Assembly (NCBI GenBank): GCA_964493945.1
Contig: CAZBQG010000014.1
Location: forward strand, 1 to 32,501
Origin: CAZBQG01 sp964493945
GTDB taxonomy: Bacteria; Pseudomonadota; Alphaproteobacteria; Rhodospirillales; UBA2165
Direction: 5' to 3'
DNA length: 32,501 bases
In this document: positions 24,967-31,952 of the stretch, piece after piece
Layout of the letters: each line of letters begins with the position of its first letter
Position numbering within the stretch: position 1 is the first letter of the stretch
Translations under genes and position numbers: made by a program
The notes under the pieces: model-generated
Database searches by the model: none
What the model saw: the letters and a program-made list of their open reading frames with translations, nothing else
What the model was told of the DNA's origin: nothing

Positions 24967-26775
24967 ATGCAAATTCAATTAAACGAAGACCAGACTCTCA
25001 TCAGGGAAAGTGCTGCGCGGCTGGCCCAGGAATTCGGCGGCGCGGACCGGCTGCGAAGCATGCGCGACGAAGCCCGCCCGCTGGACAGCGGCGCCCTGGC
25101 GGCGGCCGGTGAACAAGGTTGGCTAGGGCTGATCGCGCCAGAGGACAAAGGAGGCGCCGGGCTGGGCCTGACCGAGCTGTGTCTGGTGGCCGAGGAACTG
25201 GGCCGGGGATTGGCCACCTTGCCCATTGCCTCGGCGGCGGCGGGCATATTGGCGTTGGCCCAGGGCGATGCCGAAGTGGGGGATGGTGTTCTGGCCAGTG
25301 CGCTCAGCGGTGAGGCTTTGGTTATTCCCGCCCTGCAGGGCGATGCGCTGGACAGCGACGAAGCGCGCCTCACATTGGAGACGGGCGGGGACGGATACAT
25401 CACGCTTGGCGGCAACCTGACGGCGGTGCCGGCGGCAAGTGCGGCGGCAGGGTTCATTCTGGATGCCGGAGAGGGAGAGGCGCGCGTTCTGGTCTATGCC
25501 GATGCCCAATCAGGCGGGCTCAGTGTCGGCGAAAAACGCTCCATCGACGGCACGGTCCTGGGTATTTTGGAGCTGGAGGGCGTCAAGCTGCCGGCGGCGG
25601 CGGTGCTGGCCCGGGGCGAAGCCGCCCGGCGGCTCCGCGAAAGCATGGATACGGCACTGCAACTGGCCCTGGCGGCCGGGCTTTTGGGCGTTATGGATCA
25701 GGCCCTGGCCATCACCCTGGAATATAACATGACCCGCGAGCAGTTTGGCCACCCCATCGGCAAGTTCCAGGCCATGCAGCACCGCGCGGTCAATAATTAC
25801 ATGCATATAGAATCCAACCGGGCACTTATTTATGAAACCGCCCGCTTGGCCGACCGGGGTGATGAGACGGCCTATTGGCTGGCCTCGGCCACCAAGGCCA
25901 GAACGGGAGAATCGGCCCTTTTCGTGACCAATGCATCGGTGCAGATGCACGGCGCCATCGGCTTCACCGACGAGCACGATATCGGCATCCATCTGAAGCG
26001 CGCCCTGACCCTGGTCTCCACCCATGGGCCCGTAAGCGCCCACCGGCGGCGTTACCGGGATGGGTCTCTGGATACGGGCAACCGGCCGGATGGTGAACTT
26101 CCCAGTTTCCGCCAGGACAGCGAGGAAGAAGCCGTATTCCGCGCCGAGGTCAGCACCTGGCTGGAGGAAAACCTGCCCCAGCATCTGCGCAACCTGCCCA
26201 CCCGCCCATCGGCCGAAGATGCCATCTGGTGGCACCGCAAGCTCCATGAAAAAGGCTGGGCGGCACCCGAATGGCCCAAAGTTCATGGCGGCGTGGAAGC
26301 AACACTGGGCCAGCAGGTGATCTTCGCCGACGAGCTGGCGCGCATCGGGTCTCCGGAAATTTCGTCCCAGGCGGTCTACCATATCGGACCGATCCTCATC
26401 CGCTTCGGCAATGAAGAACAAAAGGCGCGCCACCTGCCGGGCATGGTGTCGGGCGAAAAAATTTGGTGCCAGGGATATTCCGAACCCAATGCAGGATCGG
26501 ATCTGGCCAGCCTCAGGACTTCGGGCGTGGTCGATGGGGATCATCTGGTGATCAACGGCCAAAAAATCTGGACCACCTGGGCCCATTACGCCGATTGGAT
26601 TTTCGCCCTGGTACGCACCGATCCGGATGCACCCAAAAAACAGGAAGGCATTACCTTCATCCTCATCGATATGAAGACACCGGGCATCACGGCGCGCCCG
26701 ATTGAGACCATCGCCGATGAGGACGAATTCGCCGAAGTCTTTTCGACGATGTGCGTGTGCCCCTGGAAAATGTAG
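24967..26775 (+). CDS. Two-domain acyl-CoA dehydrogenase, first domain plus start of second (frameshifted)
   Basis: This frame holds one complete acyl-CoA dehydrogenase domain (1 to about 375; YNMTREQFGHPIGKFQAMQH and QMHGAIGFTDEHDI are family motifs) followed by the N-terminal and middle part of a second (WCQGYSEPNAGSDLASLRT, INGQKIWTTWAHYADW). It then ends out of frame at MCVCPWKM. The missing C-terminus continues at 26751 in another frame. Inserting one T in the TTTT run near 26736-26739 would read EVFFDDVRVPLENVV and join them into a protein of about 759 residues. Oxidation of an acyl-CoA to an enoyl-CoA with FAD is expected; a fused pair resembles the alpha/beta partners of heteromeric FadE enzymes. 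Confidence 0.85.
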   Translation: MQIQLNEDQTLIRESAARLAQEFGGADRLRSMRDEARPLDSGALAAAGEQGWLGLIAPEDKGGAGLGLTELCLVAEELGRGLATLPIASAAAGILALAQGDAEVGDGVLASALSGEALVIPALQGDALDSDEARLTLETGGDGYITLGGNLTAVPAASAAAGFILDAGEGEARVLVYADAQSGGLSVGEKRSIDGTVLGILELEGVKLPAAAVLARGEAARRLRESMDTALQLALAAGLLGVMDQALAITLEYNMTREQFGHPIGKFQAMQHRAVNNYMHIESNRALIYETARLADRGDETAYWLASATKARTGESALFVTNASVQMHGAIGFTDEHDIGIHLKRALTLVSTHGPVSAHRRRYRDGSLDTGNRPDGELPSFRQDSEEEAVFRAEVSTWLEENLPQHLRNLPTRPSAEDAIWWHRKLHEKGWAAPEWPKVHGGVEATLGQQVIFADELARIGSPEISSQAVYHIGPILIRFGNEEQKARHLPGMVSGEKIWCQGYSEPNAGSDLASLRTSGVVDGDHLVINGQKIWTTWAHYADWIFALVRTDPDAPKKQEGITFILIDMKTPGITARPIETIADEDEFAEVFSTMCVCPWKM

Positions 26776-27245
26776 TGGGCGAGATGAACAAGGGCTGGAC
26801 GGTGGCCACCGCACTTTTGGCCAATGAACGGACGGGCTCTTCCAATCCCATGCGCAACGTCATGGCGCTCCGCGAAATCCGCCAGGCCGCCCTGGTCAGC
26901 GGGGCCATCAAGGATGGGGCTTTCCAAGACAAGCTGGTCAGTGCCGAGCTGGATATTCTGGCTCTCAGCGCGGCCTTCGCCCAGGTGGTCAGGCTCATCG
27001 AGGCGGGCGAACTTTTGGGGGCGCAGTCGTCATTCGTCAAGCTTTTGGGGACGGAAAGCCTGCAGCAATTGGGCGAGCTTTTAATCCATGCCAGCGGCTC
27101 GGACGGTGCCCTGAAGATGGCGGCGGCGGGCGATGTGGATTTCGAGGCCGCCAGATTTTATATGCGCTGCCGGCGGGCCACCATCGCCGCCGGCACCAGC
27201 GAAATCCAACGCAACATCATCGCCAAGCGCGTCCTCAATCTGTGA
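26751..27245 (+). CDS. C-terminal part of the second acyl-CoA dehydrogenase domain (after the frameshift)
   Basis: This fragment of 164 residues continues the preceding gene: RVPLENVVGEMNKGW, then the flavin/tetramer helix bundle and the closing AAGTSEIQRNIIAKRVL family signature. The position equal to the classic C-terminal catalytic glutamate is alanine (IAAGTSE), while E in LLANERTG lies where isovaleryl-CoA-type enzymes keep their base, so that is the likely catalytic residue. Not a gene of its own; it starts only at a GTG inside the domain. Confidence 0.85.
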   Translation: MRVPLENVVGEMNKGWTVATALLANERTGSSNPMRNVMALREIRQAALVSGAIKDGAFQDKLVSAELDILALSAAFAQVVRLIEAGELLGAQSSFVKLLGTESLQQLGELLIHASGSDGALKMAAAGDVDFEAARFYMRCRRATIAAGTSEIQRNIIAKRVLNL

Positions 27246-27283
27246 TCACGCATTATTTTTTGGAAAAAAGGAGTTAGGGAAAC

Positions 27284-28261
27284 ATGGACGGAAAAATCAC
27301 CTTCGAGGAACATTTCATGATGGAGGGTTCGTTCAGCGAACTCGACCGCTTTTCGATCCCCGGAATGGCCGAGGATCTGGGCCGCAGGCTTTTGGACCTG
27401 CATGGGCAGCGGCTTTCGGAAATGGACGAGTTCGGTATCGAATTGGCCATTTTGTCGTTCAACGCGCCGGGCATCCAGGCCATACCCGATACCAAGGAAG
27501 CCATAGAGCGCGCCTGCCAGGCCAATAATTATCTGGCCGAAGAGGTGGCCAAGCGGCCCGACCGGTTTGCCGGGTTCGCCGCCCTACCCTTGCAGGATCC
27601 GGATGCGGCGATCATCGAATTGGAGCGCTGCATCAAGGATCTGGGTTTCGTCGGCATCCTGACCAACGGCTTTTCCCAGATCGGGGATACGGAAAACACC
27701 ACCTATTACGATCTGCCCCAATACCGGCCCTTCTGGGCCGCCGTCGAGAAGCTGGATGTTCCGTTTTATCTGCATCCACGCAACCCCCTGCCCAGCCGCT
27801 TGCAGCTTTATGACGGCCACCCCTGGTTCCTCAATTCGGCGTGGGCCTTCGCCATGGAAACGGCAATGCATGCGCTGCGCCTCATGGGGTCCGGACTGTA
27901 TGACGAATTCCCCGGCCTCAAACTGGTGCTGGGCCATCTGGGCGAGCGCATCCCCTTTGATATGTGGCGTGTGGATCACCGCATCAAAAAGTCACCGCGC
28001 GGCATTCCGGCCAAGAAGACCATCAGCGAATATATGCGCGAAAACGTCTATCTCACCACCAGTGGGAATTTCAACGACCCTACCTTCCGTTGCGCCGTTG
28101 AGGAAGTGGGCCTGGAACGGGTCATGTTCTCGGTCGATTATCCCTTCGAGACCACCGAGGACGCCTGTACCTGGTTCGACAACAGGGAAATGGATGAAGG
28201 CGACCGCCTGCGGGTGGGGCGCACCGGGGCCATCGAGCTGTTCAAACTGGATATGGACTGA
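27284..28261 (+). CDS. graF: Gamma-resorcylate (2,6-dihydroxybenzoate) decarboxylase
   Basis: A 325-residue amidohydrolase-family decarboxylase that should convert 2,6-dihydroxybenzoate to resorcinol and CO2, without cofactors other than a divalent metal. It resembles the known enzyme over its whole length as I recall it: GKITFEEHF, ILSFNAPGIQAIPD, DRFAGFAALPLQDPDAA, DLGFVGILTNGFSQ, YYDLPQYRPFW and PFYLHPRNPLP. Metal ligands are E8, H10, H164 and D285 (FSVDYPF), with H218 (LGHLGE) in the active site. AGGAG precedes the ATG at 27284. It follows the acyl-CoA dehydrogenase by 38 nt. Related salicylate or dihydroxybenzoate decarboxylases are the main alternatives. Confidence 0.88.
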   Translation: MDGKITFEEHFMMEGSFSELDRFSIPGMAEDLGRRLLDLHGQRLSEMDEFGIELAILSFNAPGIQAIPDTKEAIERACQANNYLAEEVAKRPDRFAGFAALPLQDPDAAIIELERCIKDLGFVGILTNGFSQIGDTENTTYYDLPQYRPFWAAVEKLDVPFYLHPRNPLPSRLQLYDGHPWFLNSAWAFAMETAMHALRLMGSGLYDEFPGLKLVLGHLGERIPFDMWRVDHRIKKSPRGIPAKKTISEYMRENVYLTTSGNFNDPTFRCAVEEVGLERVMFSVDYPFETTEDACTWFDNREMDEGDRLRVGRTGAIELFKLDMD

Positions 28262-28295
28262 CCAGAAATTTATTTAACGAACCGTAAAAGACTCA

Positions 28296-28342
28296 GGTAA
28301 CGTCACACCCCCTATAAAAAAAATTATAGAGGGGAAGTTACC
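28296..28342 (+). promoter_or_regulatory. Hairpin enclosing the ribosome-binding site of the cytochrome gene
   Basis: An inner stem pairs CCCCCTATAA (28308-28317) with TTATAGAGGGG (28324-28334), ten pairs with one bulged A and an A6 loop. An outer stem pairs GGTAAC (28296-28301) with GTTACC (28337-28342), ending at the base before the ATG at 28343. The GAGGGG box of the gene lies within the 3' arm, so the structure should hide it from ribosomes. Confidence 0.65.
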
Positions 28343-28939
28343 ATGAAAAGAATAGGGTTATCTGGTGCCTTGGCTGGGATGTTAATCATGGGTGCCACAA
28401 TGGCGGCCGGACCGGCCCGGGAGGAGACGCTTTTAGAGCGGGGTGCCTATCTGGCCCTTGGTCCAGCGGCCTGCGGCAACTGTCATTCGCCCCATGGGCC
28501 GGGCAGCGCGGGCAAGGAATATGCCGGCGGTTTCGTCATCAAATCGCCGGTCTTCGTTGCCCGCACGCCAAACATTACGCCTGACAAGCAGACCGGCATC
28601 GACACTTGGAGCCTGGACCAGATCACCGCCTCCATGCGCAGTGGCAAACGGCCCGACGGCACGGTCATCGGCCCGCCCCACCCGACACATTTACATATGG
28701 GCCTGTCTGACCGCGACGCGAAGGCGCTGGCCACCTATGTCGCCTCGGTCAATCCCATCAAGAACCAGGTGAGCAAATCGGAATACAAGATTCCGCTGCA
28801 TGTGCCCCCGGCACCGCCCAGCGTCAAGGCGCCGCCCATGCCCTACCCGTTCTTTGCCAATATTTCGGCTGGCGATTTGGATGCCATCGTCGCTTACCTG
28901 CGCTCGATGAAGCCGGTTAAGAATGCGGTGAAACGTTAG
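28343..28939 (+). CDS. Periplasmic monohaem c-type cytochrome
   Basis: A 198-residue exported protein. Residues 1-22 form a Sec signal peptide (MKRIGLSGALAGMLIMGATM). The haem site is CGNCH (C44, C47, H48), and the second axial ligand is probably M118 (HLHMGLSD). NITPDKQTGIDTWSLDQI and MRSGKRPDG resemble the cytochrome subunits of alcohol and aldehyde dehydrogenases, here as a short single-haem version. It could accept electrons from a periplasmic dehydrogenase or from the GMC enzyme if that is exported, though no export signal is seen there. Separated from the previous gene by 81 nt with a strong hairpin. Confidence 0.9.
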   Translation: MKRIGLSGALAGMLIMGATMAAGPAREETLLERGAYLALGPAACGNCHSPHGPGSAGKEYAGGFVIKSPVFVARTPNITPDKQTGIDTWSLDQITASMRSGKRPDGTVIGPPHPTHLHMGLSDRDAKALATYVASVNPIKNQVSKSEYKIPLHVPPAPPSVKAPPMPYPFFANISAGDLDAIVAYLRSMKPVKNAVKR

Positions 28940-28964
28940 AGCACTTTGTCTTTTTGGCGGAAAT

Positions 28965-29480
28965 TCAACCGATTGCGTTGGCGATTTTTTGGGCGATGTT
29001 TTCAATTTCGGAAATATCGCCCGAATTATCGACCATCAGATCGGGCTGCCGGGGCAGGTGATAGTCCATATCCACGCCGACCACATTTTGAATTAATCCC
29101 CGCTCCGCCCGGGAATAGAGGCCGTTGAAATCCCTCGCCTTCAGCACCTCCAGCGGCACATCCACCAGCACTTCCAGATAGGCCGGAAAATTCTCCCGGT
29201 TCCAATCCTGCACCTGGCTGAACAACGACATGGTGGCAAAAACCACGATGGGTCCCTGACCGGCGATCATCTTGGCCAGGGCGCTGTTGCGGAACGCATT
29301 GCTCAATCTACGTTCAGGATCATGGCCGGAATGAATGTCCGGAAATACCTGGCGGATTTCATCGCCGTCCAGAAGAATGCAATTTTCCCCCCGTTCGCGG
29401 AGGATTTCCACGACACGTCTTGAAATCGTTGTTTTTCCAGCCCCGGAAAATCCGGTTATCCAGACAACCTTGCCAGTCAT
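28965..29480 (-). CDS. APS-kinase-like P-loop kinase in a phosphonate operon
   Basis: A 171-residue P-loop kinase of the CysC family. Walker A is GFSGAGKTT (10-18), the acidic motif LLDGDEIR lies at about 36-43, and FNGLYSRAERGLIQNVVGVD matches the region around the family's KGLYKKARAGEIKNFTGID. Its ATG overlaps the stop of the alcohol dehydrogenase in ATGA, so it is the last gene of the phosphonate set. No ATP sulfurylase or sulfotransferase is present, so true adenylylsulfate phosphorylation is doubtful. It may phosphorylate a phosphonate or nucleotide-linked intermediate; that is a guess from position. Confidence 0.85.
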   Translation of the reverse strand: MTGKVVWITGFSGAGKTTISRRVVEILRERGENCILLDGDEIRQVFPDIHSGHDPERRLSNAFRNSALAKMIAGQGPIVVFATMSLFSQVQDWNRENFPAYLEVLVDVPLEVLKARDFNGLYSRAERGLIQNVVGVDMDYHLPRQPDLMVDNSGDISEIENIAQKIANAIG

Positions 29481-30604
29481 AGAAACTCCTGCAAGCCCTG
29501 GCGGGCCAGTGCCTTGGCGGCCGCCCCGGTCACACCGCGGATATTGTTTCCGGCACGGGACCGGGTAATGAGATTCTCATCAAGCGCCTCAAGATGGGCC
29601 AAATTTACGTACCCCGCCAGAAACTTACCAAGCCCCAGCCCGGCCAGCCATGCATTAATCCGGGCTGGGAGTTCCTCCGCTGATCCCGCGCCAAGTGCCC
29701 GGACAATGAGGTCCAGACGAAGAGGGTCGGCTTCCAGGTTGAAACGGGCGACGGCACCCAGGGTGAAAGAGCAGGCCAGGCCGTGGGGCATGGCGAAAAG
29801 GGACGTAAACGGATACGAGATGGAATGGCAAAGGGCGGTCTGGGTCGTACTCATGGCCAGGCCCGCCATGCAGGCCGCGGTTTGAACCTGGGTCCTGGCC
29901 TCCAGGTCGTCACCGTCTTTTACGGATCGGCCCAGATATTGGTGCAACATCCCGAGGGCGGCACCGGCCAATTGATCCGACAGCGGCGTATGGTTTCGGT
30001 TCCACACCGCCTCCATGGCGTGGGAAGCCGCATCCAGCCCGCTGGACAGGGTGATTTCTTGCCCCATGGTGAGACAGAGTTCGGGCTGCAAGATGGCATA
30101 TCCGGGATATAATTTGGGATCCATCAGAGAATATTTGATCTTGTCATCGCCCCAAATGGTTGCCCAGCGGGTCACTTCGGACCCGGTTCCAGACGTGGTC
30201 GGAACGCAAATGATATCCGCCGGGTCCAGATCAGCGGGCAACGGAGTCCCCGCCCGGAGATGGTCATCCAGATGCCGCCCGCCCGGCCCCAGCGCGGCCA
30301 GGGGGGCGAAAGCCTTGGCCGCATCCATCACGCTGCCGCCACCCAGCGCGATCACCACATCACCGGTTTCCCTTTCCGCCATACCCTTAATAACGGTTTC
30401 GGTCGGATTGGATGGAATATTGCCGATCACGCTGATGGCGGGTCCAAGTTTCCCCGCCAAGCGGTCCGGAATATCCTGGGCCATCCAATGTCCGTTGGTA
30501 ACCAGACTCCAAGGCCGCCCATCCATCGCCCGGGCCAGGTTCTCCAGCAAATCACCGCCGAAGATGATCCGGCCCGGTGCACAAAAATTGCGGCTCAAAA
30601 CCAC
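29477..30604 (-). CDS. Iron-type alcohol dehydrogenase, probable phosphonoacetaldehyde reductase
   Basis: A 375-residue group III (iron-containing) alcohol dehydrogenase. The metal ligands are D191, H195, H260 and H274 (GLDAASHAMEAV and CHSISYPF...MPHG, 14 residues apart as in FucO). The nucleotide site is GGGSVMDAAKAF (88-99). It starts at a GTG overlapping the stop of the neighbouring dioxygenase by 10 nt. In phosphonate gene clusters this family reduces phosphonoacetaldehyde to 2-hydroxyethylphosphonate, the substrate of the neighbour. That role is inferred from the operon. Confidence 0.88.
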   Translation of the reverse strand: MVLSRNFCAPGRIIFGGDLLENLARAMDGRPWSLVTNGHWMAQDIPDRLAGKLGPAISVIGNIPSNPTETVIKGMAERETGDVVIALGGGSVMDAAKAFAPLAALGPGGRHLDDHLRAGTPLPADLDPADIICVPTTSGTGSEVTRWATIWGDDKIKYSLMDPKLYPGYAILQPELCLTMGQEITLSSGLDAASHAMEAVWNRNHTPLSDQLAGAALGMLHQYLGRSVKDGDDLEARTQVQTAACMAGLAMSTTQTALCHSISYPFTSLFAMPHGLACSFTLGAVARFNLEADPLRLDLIVRALGAGSAEELPARINAWLAGLGLGKFLAGYVNLAHLEALDENLITRSRAGNNIRGVTGAAAKALARQGLQEFL

Positions 30605-31926
30605 CTCTTCGTTTCCTGGGCGGCGCGGCCCCGCGAGCTTTTGGGGAAGCTGGCATATTCGTTCAATACCGCGCTGTTCAGGCGCCCTGGAATGCGCACC
30701 GAAACGAGGCGCCCCTCACCCCCATAGCCTTCAAAGGCATGTGGGGTCATGGGCTGGAAATAGGCTGAATCCCCGGGCTGCAAAACTTCGCGGTGGCGGC
30801 CTTTACCGCCCCAGGAAACCACCACGGGAGTCTCGCCGTGGACATAGACATATTCATGCAATCCGTGGCGCAAATCAGCACCCGGGCCGCGAGGCACTTG
30901 GATTTCGAATCCCTTGAGATAGGGAAGCAAATCCGTGCGGAGCAATTCCTTCATCCCGTAGCCGCTTTCTTTCGGGAAAGTGCGGACCGGTGTTTCCGCA
31001 GCCCACCGGGTGATGACTTCCTGGCCTGCTGGCAAGGGAGGGACCATTAAAAGCGCCGGCAACAGGTTGAGAAATCCGGCGATCATTTCCAATTCGGTGC
31101 TGCCGGGTTCGGCTTTCCCGCCGGCCAGTTCACGGGCCCGGCCCTCCTCCAATCCCTGGCCCATCAGATGCCCGGCGAGGTCTTCCGCCACCATGGATTC
31201 CGCGTCCAGGGCGTTTTTCAGCCGCGCCCCATAACCGCCATTGTTCCTGAGATCGCCAGCCAGTTCATCCATGACGGCAGGGCCTGCGCGGACGATTTCA
31301 GACATCGCCCGGCGCACTTCGCCGGCGAAAGTGACGGCGATGATCAAGGCCGGGTCGTCCTCGCCACGCCCGGTGAAACTGTGGGGCACGAAGGGCGTAA
31401 TAAAACAGGAATCGCCTGTATTCATTTCCTGGCAATGGCGCTCTCCTTCCACTTCCCAATAGAAATTCACCGCACCGATGAAGAAAGTCATCTGATGCAT
31501 CATATGACCGTGGTTGAAGGCGACATCAGGATTATCAGGATCACTATCCGTCACATAGCGGAGTTCCTTGATCCATTCGGGCTTGAAAGGTGCGGCCCGG
31601 CTCATGGCCGTATCGCGGTATTCGTAATAGGGCGTGAGGGCGCCGGTCCGGTCCGGGCGCTCGAATATCCTGGAGGTGGCGGTGGATTGGGAGGCCTTCA
31701 TGATCAGCCCGCCATCCACCGTATCATCGGCGTCCTGCCATAAATCGGCAGCTGAAATGGGATAGATTTCGGCCATTTTCCAGATGAAATCCCGGACATG
31801 TTCCATGCCCTGTTCTCCATCGATGATGGATTGCACGAAATCCGGATCAATCCCCATATCCCTGGCCAGCGCCTGGGCCGTCCGCTTCAGGTCGTTGGCC
31901 TCGCTCAGGATACGAGCACCCAACAA
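30595..31926 (-). CDS. mpnS: Methylphosphonate synthase-like double-cupin iron oxygenase
   Basis: A 443-residue protein of the 2-hydroxyethylphosphonate dioxygenase (HEPD)/methylphosphonate synthase (MPnS) family: an N-terminal helix-turn-helix (LKRTAQALARDMGID) followed by two cupin domains. The iron-site pattern is H141-x3-Q145 (NHGHMMHQMT) with H182 (TPFVPHSF). HEPD uses His, Glu and His, with Glu six residues before the last His; here that position is I176. MPnS, as I recall, uses His148, Gln152 and His190, so this matches MPnS rather than HEPD. K14 in DLKRTAQ aligns with the substrate-binding lysine K16 of HEPD. There is no ATG; TTG at 31926 is the first plausible start, and the frame is open upstream. 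It should make methylphosphonate from 2-hydroxyethylphosphonate. Confidence 0.85.
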   Translation of the reverse strand: MLGARILSEANDLKRTAQALARDMGIDPDFVQSIIDGEQGMEHVRDFIWKMAEIYPISAADLWQDADDTVDGGLIMKASQSTATSRIFERPDRTGALTPYYEYRDTAMSRAAPFKPEWIKELRYVTDSDPDNPDVAFNHGHMMHQMTFFIGAVNFYWEVEGERHCQEMNTGDSCFITPFVPHSFTGRGEDDPALIIAVTFAGEVRRAMSEIVRAGPAVMDELAGDLRNNGGYGARLKNALDAESMVAEDLAGHLMGQGLEEGRARELAGGKAEPGSTELEMIAGFLNLLPALLMVPPLPAGQEVITRWAAETPVRTFPKESGYGMKELLRTDLLPYLKGFEIQVPRGPGADLRHGLHEYVYVHGETPVVVSWGGKGRHREVLQPGDSAYFQPMTPHAFEGYGGEGRLVSVRIPGRLNSAVLNEYASFPKSSRGRAAQETKRWF

Positions 31927-31952
31927 TTTCGCCAGATCATTTCCAGGCCCGG

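Noticed and set aside
25510..26814. A long minus-strand frame opposite the acyl-CoA dehydrogenase
   Set aside because: No motifs, and the plus strand encodes clear dehydrogenase signatures in the same place.
28296..28342. Rho-independent terminator after the decarboxylase gene
   Set aside because: The run of A lies in the loop and no T-run follows on the plus strand. It ends next to the ATG, so a translational role is more likely.
28965..29480. Sulfate assimilation gene (cysC)
   Set aside because: No other sulfate-activation gene is present, and the gene is translationally coupled to phosphonate genes.
30595..31926. Assignment as 2-hydroxyethylphosphonate dioxygenase (HEPD)
   Set aside because: The Glu that HEPD needs six residues before the last His is Ile, while the MPnS Gln is present. 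MPnS fits better.
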